This document shows positions 1 through 6,447 of a stretch of 15,870 nt of DNA, piece after piece (position 1 is the stretch's first letter; each line of letters starts with the position of its first letter). Origin of the DNA: JAZDGX01 sp964482205 (GTDB taxonomy: Bacteria; Eisenbacteria; RBG-16-71-46; CAIMUX01; WJJG01). Below the pieces are notes generated by a model, which did no database searches, had not been told where the DNA came from, and was given only the letters and a program-made list of their open reading frames with translations. The position numbers and the translations under genes are program-made. The stretch is taken from positions 1 to 15,870 of the forward strand of contig CAYZWI010000025.1 of assembly GCA_964482205.1 (NCBI GenBank), given 5' to 3'.

Positions 1-40
1 GGGGCACTTCGATGCCGCGTAACCGCAATGGCCTCTGGCC

Positions 41-67
41 GGACGGAGTTTTCGCGGACTGCGGGTC
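41..67. repeat. Orphan type-1 IS terminal repeat
   Basis: This stretch carries the core GTTTTCGCGGACTGCGGGTC, which matches the right end of the complete type-1 element at 7821-7846 (GTTTTCGCGGACTACGGGTC) with one difference. It is therefore read as the right terminal inverted repeat of a type-1 insertion sequence whose body would lie to the left. The 40 bases to its left show no transposase start that I can recognise, so it may be a solo or decayed end. Its outer edge touches the stop codon of the cupin gene. Confidence 0.6.
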
Positions 68-438
68 TAGTCCTCGAGGCGATCGTAGTGGTCCTTCGTG
101 ATTTCCGACCGGACCTTGCCCGTGTGAGCAATGCCGGCAGGTTCGAAGAGGAGCAACTTCACATGGCCTATTGGAACCACGCGGTGCTCCACCCCACGTT
201 TCACGACACAGAACTCGCCTGCGTCCAAGCGCGCGGAATCGCTCCGTTCGTGCACTTCGAGGGTTCCGTCCAGCACCAGGAATAGCTCGTCCTCGTTGTC
301 ATGGGTGTGCCATGGGACCTTGTCCCCCTCGAGCCGGGCGAGCTTCACGTGCTGGCCGTTGATCTCAGCCACGATCTTGGGTGAGAAGGTATCCTCGAAT
401 CTGCGGAAGGATCTCTCCAGATTCACGACCTTGAGCAT
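67..438 (-). CDS. Small single-domain cupin protein
   Basis: A 123-residue protein that is essentially one cupin (double-stranded beta-helix) domain. Cupin motif 1 is visible around residues 38-60: a glycine, then HTH (a HxH metal pair), then a glutamate, ending in DGTLEV. Motif 2 follows around residues 72-90 (DAGEFCVVKRGVEHRVVP), with the glycine, proline-region and histidine in the usual order. These residues normally bind one divalent metal. Small stand-alone cupins of this type include isomerases, dioxygenases and sugar- or ligand-binding proteins, so the substrate cannot be named. The start is supported by a purine-rich GGAGAGAGG about 5-6 bases before the ATG. Length is normal for the family and there is no signal peptide, so it is likely cytoplasmic. 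The TAG stop abuts an IS terminal repeat. It is divergent from the beta-helix gene and has no operon partner in view. Confidence 0.88.
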   Translation of the reverse strand: MLKVVNLERSFRRFEDTFSPKIVAEINGQHVKLARLEGDKVPWHTHDNEDELFLVLDGTLEVHERSDSARLDAGEFCVVKRGVEHRVVPIGHVKLLLFEPAGIAHTGKVRSEITKDHYDRLED

Positions 439-840
439 GTCATCCTCTCTCCGGGCGTGACGCGGTCACCCGATTGCATGCCTCCGGCTCGCTCCGCTTT
501 GCGTGTCTCGGCAGAGTGCAAAGGCTTGGCGGATCGTGCTCCGACCGAAGAACAGTCCCGCCTTGGCCGCCGAGCGGAGTCAACGGATGCAATTGTGCGG
601 GGGGAACACTCTGGCGTCATCCCAAGATTCCATTCGGACGATCAGCCGCGAACCGCCGAGCGGTTGGGGGACATCTCGGTAGCTGGGGCGGTTGAGCGTG
701 GGCCATCATTCGAAAAGGGGCCGCCACGGTCCAGTAGTACCCCGCCTGCATTCCCTCGCATGGGACTCCCGCAGGCGGTATACTCAAGCCGTTCGGTTCC
801 GATCACGCTCGTCCGAGAACAGACCACGAGGGGGAACCGT
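439..840. other. Divergent intergenic region
   Basis: About 400 bases separate the divergent cupin and beta-helix genes. The reading frame of the beta-helix gene stays open through here, but its translation is low-complexity and unlike the downstream protein, and a signal peptide begins only at 841, so I treat it as non-coding. A perfect 6-bp inverted repeat (AACCGC-CGA-GCGGTT) lies at 651-665. A possible -10 box TATACT is at 779-784, 57 bases before the ATG, but I see no convincing -35 partner. Confidence 0.5.
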
Positions 841-2193
841 ATGCGAGTGCTGGGTGCGCTGCTTGCCATGTCCCTAGCCATCGCTTCCCTCGCCTCTGCC
901 ACCACCTACCTCGTCCGGCCAGACGGGACTGGGGACTACCCGACGATCCAGGCGGCCATCGACGCGGCCGCGCCAGGGGATGAAGTGGTTCTATCGGACG
1001 GAGTGTTCACGGGTAGCGGGAATCGCGATCTGACATTTCGCGGAAAACCGATTACGGTCAGATCCGATAGCGATGTGGCGGAGCAATGCATCATCGACTG
1101 CCAGGGAACGGCCGGCGAGAATCATCGGGGGTTTCTGTTTGTCTCAGGCGAGACGGTGCAGTCGACCCTTCGTGGAATCACCATTATCAATGGGTACATG
1201 AGTGGTACTGCCATCGGAAGTGGGGGCGGGGCTCTGTTCATTGCGGATGGGTCTCCTTCGATCATGAATTGCGTCTTTCTTGAAAACACCGCCCATGGTG
1301 GCGGGGGCGTCTCTTGCTACCATTTGTCGGAACCACGCATCGTCGAGTGCAGGTTCGTGCGAAATGCGGTCCCCAGTGTTGGAGCAGGGTTGTACTGTTA
1401 CTTCCTGGGGTCGCCGGAGGTCGTAGGGTGCGTGTTCGAGGAGAACTCTCCTGACGGCGCGTTTTGGCATGGAGAATCATCGCCTTCATTTAGTACCTGT
1501 AGCGTAACTGGCCATGCAAGGTACGGTCTGCGTGGGGAAGAGGGCAGTTGGACGATTGAAGATTGTCGGTTTTACGGGAATCGTGGTCCCGGTGTCTTGG
1601 GCCACGGAGCTTCGGCGACCATCGCCCGGTGTGACTTTTGGGGCAATCGGGCACCCGAGGGTCCGGCAATCTACGTTGGCTCGTTTTGCAGCGCGCTGGT
1701 CGAAGGCTGCCTCTTCTATGACAACATCGCCGATGTGTCCGGGGGGGCCGTGTATTGCGAGGAGGCGTCCTCGCTTGAAATGCAGAACTGCACTCTTGCT
1801 TTCAACCATTCCGACGGAACGAGCGGGATCGACGGCACGCTCGGTGCCGTGACCTTGAACCGGACCATCCTTGCTTTCAATACTGGAGGCGAATGCCTTC
1901 GGGGGACCGCCACCCTTGAGTGTTGCGACATCTTCGGCAACCCTGGCGGAGACTGGGTGGGTGACATCGCCGACCAGTACGGCGTCTCCGGGAACATCAG
2001 CCAAAATCCCCTCTTCTGCGATCCGGACAGCTTCGACTTCTCGCTGCACGCGGATTCTCCTTGCGTCCCATTTTCACCGCCGAACCCAGAGTGCGATCTC
2101 ATCGGAGCGGAGCCGGTGGGCTGCCAAGGGACGCCAGTGCAGGAGACCACCTGGGGCGCGATGAAGGCGCTCTTCCGCGGGGACGCGAAGTAG
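841..2193 (+). CDS. Secreted parallel beta-helix repeat protein
   Basis: A 450-residue exported protein. Residues 1-20 (MRVLGALLAMSLAIASLASA) form a signal peptide with an A-S-A cleavage site. The mature part opens with the pectin-lyase-like signature DGTGDYPTIQAAIDAAAPGD near residues 31-50, then runs through repeated beta-helix coils to about residue 400, with recurrent units such as GGGALFI, PSIMNCVFLENTA, GGGVSCY, IVECRFVRN and GGAVYC. These match the PbH1 / NosD-like right-handed helix. Cysteines recur at the turn positions of many coils. No pectinase catalytic set can be recognised, so an enzymatic role is not claimed; a surface or extracellular binding role is likely. The extreme C terminus reads TTWGAMKALFR before a short basic end, resembling a short terminal tag. 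The start at 841 is chosen for the signal peptide and the GAGGGGG ribosome site about 7 bases upstream; the same frame is open further upstream. Confidence 0.85.
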   Translation: MRVLGALLAMSLAIASLASATTYLVRPDGTGDYPTIQAAIDAAAPGDEVVLSDGVFTGSGNRDLTFRGKPITVRSDSDVAEQCIIDCQGTAGENHRGFLFVSGETVQSTLRGITIINGYMSGTAIGSGGGALFIADGSPSIMNCVFLENTAHGGGGVSCYHLSEPRIVECRFVRNAVPSVGAGLYCYFLGSPEVVGCVFEENSPDGAFWHGESSPSFSTCSVTGHARYGLRGEEGSWTIEDCRFYGNRGPGVLGHGASATIARCDFWGNRAPEGPAIYVGSFCSALVEGCLFYDNIADVSGGAVYCEEASSLEMQNCTLAFNHSDGTSGIDGTLGAVTLNRTILAFNTGGECLRGTATLECCDIFGNPGGDWVGDIADQYGVSGNISQNPLFCDPDSFDFSLHADSPCVPFSPPNPECDLIGAEPVGCQGTPVQETTWGAMKALFRGDAK

Positions 2194-2364
2194 GATCGCG
2201 AGGACGGTCACGCCGCGTCCGGGCTGCCAGGAGAGGATCTCCGAAGCACCGAGACCTGTCCCTCCCGATCATCCCATCTGCCCACCCAACACCGTGGCGA
2301 GCGCGGACGAGATGTGCTTCTTGGAGGCCGGTGAGGGTTCAAGTTGGACTCTGAGCATGGCCAG

Positions 2365-2494
2365 CTAAACCTGCGGCGTGATTCAGATCTGGAGAGGCGT
2401 AGCACGCATATAGCTGGGTCGGGTCGGCGAGTGGGGAGGGGTGGGCCGTCGACTCGATCTAACCGCGACGCGCTCGTAGTGATGCTGGAGCCCC
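2365..2494 (-). mobile_element. Type-2 IS 3'-end relic, copy 1
   Basis: The 20-mer GCGACGCGCTCGTAGTGATG at 2465-2484 is identical to that in copy 3 (14177-14196) and nearly identical in copies 2 and 4. On the minus strand it encodes HHYERVA, the conserved C-terminal end of the type-2 transposase. Further left, GTGATTCAGA near 2377 followed by a GAGGCG stretch and GGGTCGGGTC aligns with 10235-10300 in copy 2, so the non-coding end of the element is preserved too. The normal stop codon is not in frame here. Upstream coding sequence is lost after about a dozen codons. Confidence 0.55.
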
Positions 2495-2612
2495 GTCCTT
2501 CGCCAGAAGTCCGTCGCCGCGCTTTCGAGGACGATCCGAGCTTCCCCAAGCCGCAAACCAGCTGGCGGCGGCTGCGGGCGACGGACCGAGCCGGGGGGAG
2601 AGCAGAGAGTGG

Positions 2613-2686
2613 TTCGAAAAATGTCCCGTTTGGGGAGCTGACATGAGCCGCCTCGAACTGTGGCGGCTCGTTTGGTCGACGCAAGG
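2613..2686 (+). repeat. 74-bp hairpin repeat, copy A
   Basis: This block matches 15797-15870 without gaps; by eye about 64 of 74 positions agree. Its centre is a perfect 8-bp stem, GAGCCGCC / GGCGGCTC, with a 9-base loop at about 2644-2668, and all 16 stem bases are kept in the other copy. It also contains GGGGAG followed by ATGAGCCGCC, which looks like a ribosome site and start codon, but the frame closes after 17 codons. It could be a dispersed repeat, an IS end or the conserved start of a lost gene. Confidence 0.6.
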
Positions 2687-2721
2687 CCCTGACTGAGAGA
2701 TCGGTCGGGGCCTCGCTATAT

Positions 2722-2747
2722 CCCGCAAGGACCGAGAGATTTGCGGG
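2722..2747. repeat. Perfect 7-bp hairpin
   Basis: CCCGCAA (2722-2728) is followed after 12 bases by its exact complement TTGCGGG (2741-2747). It lies 35 bases beyond the 74-bp repeat copy A. There is no following T-run, so I do not call it a terminator. Whether it belongs to the same repeat cannot be seen, because the other copy is cut off by the window end. Confidence 0.35.
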
Positions 2748-2901
2748 GGCGTGGTTGTCGGCCTCGTTCTCTGATCGCGATCTCTGCCGACTCGTTGGTG
2801 CCCGCTCTGCGCCGATCGCGCCTCAAAATGCCCCGAGTTCTCCGCGTTCTCCGTTCTCCGGGAGAGAGTGGTCAACAGACCGTTCTCGCTCGGAGGGCGC
2901 G

Positions 2902-2961
2902 ATGCGAACCGTCTACGAACTTGATCATTCCTTCCATGCACTTTTCGACGAATCCGAGTAG
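2902..2961 (+). CDS. 19-codon small ORF or gene-start relic
   Basis: ATG at 2902 is preceded at good distance by GGAGG (in TCGGAGGGCGCG) and encodes MRTVYELDHSFHALFDESE before a TAG. The peptide is acidic and amphipathic. It recalls the N terminus of phage Gp157-like proteins (xxLYELxxxFxALLD), but it is far too short to assign. It may be the surviving start of a longer gene interrupted by a stop, a real small protein, or chance. Confidence 0.2.
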   Translation: MRTVYELDHSFHALFDESE

Positions 2962-3109
2962 ATCCCAGACGGACACCCGCCCGAAATCGCCATATTGACC
3001 TGTTCGGTCGCCTCGCTCCCTCCGTTCCGATGGCAGTTCCGCAGCAAGCGGCGTTCGTGGTACTCTTAAAAGTAACCTAGCGAGCTTCATCAGTCGGGAG
3101 GAGGGAGCA

Positions 3110-5314
3110 ATGCAGACTTGCGTGGCCTCGACTCTTGCCAAGATCCTGAGAAAGGCTTTAAATACGTGCGTGCTGCCTATGATCGGTATCTCTGTCGGGC
3201 TAGTGCCCCTCGGCGGCACCGTGGGTGCCCACTGCATTCAGTACGGTGACTACCTCAAGTGGTGCGGCAGCGTGTCACTGCCTGAATGGGCACATGGAAT
3301 TGCTGTTTCTGGCAGCTATGTATTCGTCGCGGACCACGAGAGCGGGCTCCAGGTGATATATGCAGAAGATCCTACTTGCCCTCAGATAGTGGGGAGTATT
3401 GACACCCCTGGATGGGCATTCGATGTGGCCCTGTCGGGGACACACGCATACCTCGCGGACAATACCTACGGATTGCAGGTAATCGACATTTCGAACCCCC
3501 ACGACCCAGAGATTGTGGGCAACGTGGACACACCAGGATCGGCCCGCAAAGTAGTAGTATCAGGCGCATATGCCTACGTTGCCAATGGCTACGACGGGCT
3601 ACAAGTGATTGATATCGCAGATCCTGCCAATCCGAGACTTGTCGGGAGCCTAAGTATAGTGGGGTATGCGTCTGACCTAGCGGTGTCGGACTCGCTGGCC
3701 TATATTGCCGCCTCTTGGTGGGGCGGTTTCCACGTGATCGACATTAGGAATCCAACCCGCCCACAACTCATGTGCTCTCTGACGACGCCCGCGTATTCCG
3801 TAGTCGTCAAGGATACGTACGCATATGTGACTTCTACTGACACTCTAAAAGTAATCGACATTGCCGAGGCCACCAACCCGGCGATCGTCGGCTACCTGGT
3901 TACGTCAGGACGTGCCAACGATCTAATCGTGTCCGGTGAATACGCGTACCTCGCTGATGGGGAATCCGGTTGTCAAGTAATTGACATCTCCTGCGCGACG
4001 AACCCTCGGCTTGTGGGATGTGTTGATTTGGCAGATGCCCAATGCGTGGCAGTCGGCAACGCCCATGCATATGTCGGTGAGAGTGCAGGTGTATTAAATG
4101 TTGTCGACATCTCCAACCCGGCCAGCCCCCCAACAACGGGTAAAGTGGACACTCCCGGGGCTGCCTTTGGAGTGACAGTCTCCGGTACCTGCGCCTACAT
4201 AGCAGACCATGATGCCGGCCTCCAAGTGATAGATATAACTGAGCCCACAAGCCCTACACTCATAGGCGGCATAAGTACTCCTGGTTATGCGTATTCCGTT
4301 GCCCTTTCAGCCACGTACGCATGCGTGGCCGTCTGCGATTGGGGTGTCCAGGTGATCGATGTCAGCAGTCCGGCAACTCCCCAACTCGTTGGCCTGGTGG
4401 ACACACCAGGCTACGCGTATTGCGTAGCAGTATCAGGCAACATGGCTTACGTAGTGGATGGCATTGGCCTCCACCTGATAGACATGATGGACCCTACCTG
4501 CCCAGAGATCGTCGGCAGTCTCGATACTCCTGGGTATGCAGTTGGTGTGACCGTCTGTGGTGTTCAGGCATACGTCGCGGACAGTCAGGAAGGCCTTCAG
4601 GTGATCGACGTGTCAGATGTCGAGAACCCCGTTCTCATAGGAAGTGTGATTGCGCCCGGCGCTGTCACAGGTGTCAGCGTCCTTGGCAACTACGCCTACG
4701 TTGCTACAGACGGTACGTATTCGGGACTATGCGCAGTCGATATTACGGCTCCTACGGCTCCAACGATCGTTGGCAGCGTTTGTTTGCCCGGGGGAGCTTA
4801 TAGCGTGGCCGTTGGGAACATGTATGCCTATGTCATAGGCTATTCTGATATCAACGTGATTGATATTGCAAGCCCCATGACTCTTCGGATCGTTGGAAGC
4901 ACAGATGTTGAAGGAATTGCGAGGTGCGTCGCTCTCTCCGATGTGGGCGCATTTGTTGCTCATAACGATTACGGATTGACGATCCTGCCGCTGCAATGCG
5001 AGTCGAGTTCGCATGTCTTGAGTCATCGCACCAACCTCGTCGCATCGCCTCTGAGCGTGCGCCCGAATCCGGTCTCGTCAGAGGCGCTAATCACTTTCGA
5101 GATGGGCAATGCCGGTCAGGTCGCAGGCACAGTCTGCGATATTACTGGGCGGTGCGTCTTTGAATATGCCTCAACGGTGCTGATGGCGGGCCAACATTGC
5201 TTTGTGTGGAATGGCGGTGACCGTGCTGGACGTGCCGTTGCGGCAGGGAGGTACTTTCTGCGGCTGTCCACGCCGGAAGGGACCAACACTGCATATATTG
5301 TGATTGTGCGCTGA
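3110..5314 (+). CDS. LVIVD-repeat beta-propeller protein with FlgD-like tail
   Basis: A 734-residue exported protein. The N terminus has basic residues and a hydrophobic run at about 21-40, consistent with a signal sequence. From about residue 60 to 640 there are roughly fourteen repeats of about 41 residues with the pattern [A]xxVAVSGxYAYVADxxxGLQVIDISxPxxPxIVGxxDTPG, which is the LVIVD repeat (PF08309), a propeller blade family of bacterial and archaeal surface proteins. Fourteen blades would fit two seven-bladed propellers. Residues about 648-734 form a FlgD-like or T9SS-type tail: SVRPNPVSSEALITFEM, then DITGR, then FVWNGGDRAGRAVAAGRYFLRL. The role is unknown; such proteins are usually cell-surface or secreted binding modules. 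The start is supported by a strong GGGAGGAGGGAG at 3096-3107. Codon use is visibly less GC-rich than in typA. The downstream broken gene shares the same tail type. Confidence 0.88.
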   Translation: MQTCVASTLAKILRKALNTCVLPMIGISVGLVPLGGTVGAHCIQYGDYLKWCGSVSLPEWAHGIAVSGSYVFVADHESGLQVIYAEDPTCPQIVGSIDTPGWAFDVALSGTHAYLADNTYGLQVIDISNPHDPEIVGNVDTPGSARKVVVSGAYAYVANGYDGLQVIDIADPANPRLVGSLSIVGYASDLAVSDSLAYIAASWWGGFHVIDIRNPTRPQLMCSLTTPAYSVVVKDTYAYVTSTDTLKVIDIAEATNPAIVGYLVTSGRANDLIVSGEYAYLADGESGCQVIDISCATNPRLVGCVDLADAQCVAVGNAHAYVGESAGVLNVVDISNPASPPTTGKVDTPGAAFGVTVSGTCAYIADHDAGLQVIDITEPTSPTLIGGISTPGYAYSVALSATYACVAVCDWGVQVIDVSSPATPQLVGLVDTPGYAYCVAVSGNMAYVVDGIGLHLIDMMDPTCPEIVGSLDTPGYAVGVTVCGVQAYVADSQEGLQVIDVSDVENPVLIGSVIAPGAVTGVSVLGNYAYVATDGTYSGLCAVDITAPTAPTIVGSVCLPGGAYSVAVGNMYAYVIGYSDINVIDIASPMTLRIVGSTDVEGIARCVALSDVGAFVAHNDYGLTILPLQCESSSHVLSHRTNLVASPLSVRPNPVSSEALITFEMGNAGQVAGTVCDITGRCVFEYASTVLMAGQHCFVWNGGDRAGRAVAAGRYFLRLSTPEGTNTAYIVIVR

Positions 5315-5429
5315 ATGACTGCTCTCCATTGGACGATGAGAAAGAGCATCTTACGTACTGTGGAGTTCTTGCGAAGCACTGAAGATTGCGCTGTGAGCAA
5401 GTGACTTGCATCAGGGGGAGGAGCGAGAG

Positions 5430-6160
5430 ATGAGAATCACTTACTTGGCTGCTGCAGCGATGAGTATTGTGTTGTCCTCAGGGGTGATGCCTGCATCAGC
5501 CGACTTCTTTGTGGAGTGACATACCGACACGGGGGAACGTGTCTTTATGTCGCGCTTTGTGTCAGGTAGCGGCTTCATTACGCAGGGCGCGGTTGAACCA
5601 TCGCATAGCTGCGGAGACCTGCGCGGTAACGGTGCAGCTTGCGTGTTAACGGGCCTGCCCGTTTCTGGTTACGGCATCGTGGACCTTGAAGCCGGGTGGC
5701 TGTGTCCAGTCGACGGTCTGGAAGATGTTGCCGGACTCAGCGATGCGCAAACTGCCAAGGTTCTCTACGTGGATACTGACAGTGATGGCGACGACGAGGT
5801 GATTGTTTACAAAGAAAGTGTGGGCACGGCCTGCGTCGAGTACCAGCTAACATCGGAGATTGATTGGCAACCGGATCGGCCGACTCCTATTGCGATGGGG
5901 GAGGTCCGGTTCCCTCTGCAGATGACAGTCGGATTACCTTCGTGCTTGATACTGAGGCTGAGGTCATTCTGGATGTCTTCGATGCCACTGGGCGCCTGGA
6001 CCGGACCCTAGTGGAGACGAGCCTTGCTAGGGGCGACTATGTCATCGTGTGGGATGGAAAGAACGCTGCCGGTGTCCCTGCAGGTTCAGGGACGTACTTC
6101 TGCGAGCTTCGCGTGGGCGGCATGGCGCGAGGAACGAGGCGTGTCGTATTGATCCAGTAA
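5430..6160 (+). pseudogene. Broken secreted protein with FlgD-like C-terminal domain
   Basis: The start ATG at 5430 has an excellent GGGGGAGGAG site and encodes a clean signal peptide, MRITYLAAAAMSIVLSSGVM followed by PASA. After DFFVE an in-frame TGA appears at 5517-5519; the same frame then continues open (HTDTGERVFMSRFVSG...) to about 5895. TGG (Trp) would be the simplest ancestral codon. A second lesion is a one-base frameshift in the G-run near 5896-5901: the first frame reads RPTPIAMG and the next continues GGPVPSADDSRITFVLDTEAEV. The tail then reads VFDATGR, YVIVWDGKNAAGVPAGSGTY and RRVVLIQ, a standard FlgD-like/T9SS-type module. In the middle, DTDSDGDDE resembles a calcium-binding loop. 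The repaired protein would be about 243 residues. Other genes here stop with TGA, so code reassignment is unlikely. The lesions could be real decay or, for the G-run, a read error. Confidence 0.75.
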
Positions 6161-6447
6161 GACTTTTGGCCGGTGGAGATCGACCGATGCAGACCACGGC
6201 GATCTTCAAGGGCGGGGGCGAGGCTGCCGGAGGATCTAAGGGGCATCTTCCGACGGTTGGTCTAGGACTACAAGGACCTGACGGTGCTGCATTTCGGGCG
6301 GGGCTACGTGGCCCACAAGGTTCTCGCTGAACTCGTGCTTGCTGGGTGGAGACCCGCCGCAAAACCACAATCGGGCTTGAGAAATGGAGCTGGGGGCTCA
6401 GCATCGACCGTGATGCAGTGAATCAGATTGCACGATGATGCCGGGGA
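6161..6447. other. Gap with an unrecognised coding-like remnant
   Basis: No intact gene lies between the broken secreted gene and the first full IS. In one plus frame from about 6262 the sequence reads DYKDLTVLHFGRGYVAHKVL and continues to about 6375 without a stop, while an in-frame TAG precedes it. This looks more protein-like than its surroundings, but I cannot place it in a family. It may be a piece of a gene destroyed when the insertion sequence arrived. Confidence 0.25.

Larger units (their letters stand above)
2194..3109. other. 0.9-kb region of degenerate sequence
   Basis: No credible full gene lies between the beta-helix and LVIVD genes. It contains a type-2 IS tail (2365-2494), one copy of a 74-bp hairpin repeat (2613-2686), a second hairpin (2722-2747) and a 19-codon reading frame with a good ribosome site (2902-2961), each listed separately. 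Immediately after the beta-helix stop, GGACG at about 2200 can pair with CGTCC some 9 bases later, but there is no T-run, so a terminator is doubtful. The remaining stretches show nothing I recognise. Confidence 0.5.

Noticed and set aside
457..840. N-terminal extension of the beta-helix protein
   Set aside because: The frame is open, but a classical signal peptide and ribosome site start at 841 and the upstream translation resembles nothing.
3242..5010. Tandem DNA repeats in the LVIVD gene as a CRISPR or satellite array
   Set aside because: The periodicity of about 125 bases comes from protein blades; the DNA copies are diverged and there are no spacers.
5315..5404. A 29-codon ORF directly after the LVIVD gene (TGA then ATG)
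   Set aside because: There is no ribosome site of its own beyond coupling, no recognisable features, and such frames are expected by chance.
5517..5519. TGA read as tryptophan (alternative genetic code)
   Set aside because: The LVIVD gene and the exporter use TGA as stop, and the same gene has a second, unrelated frameshift, so decay is simpler.
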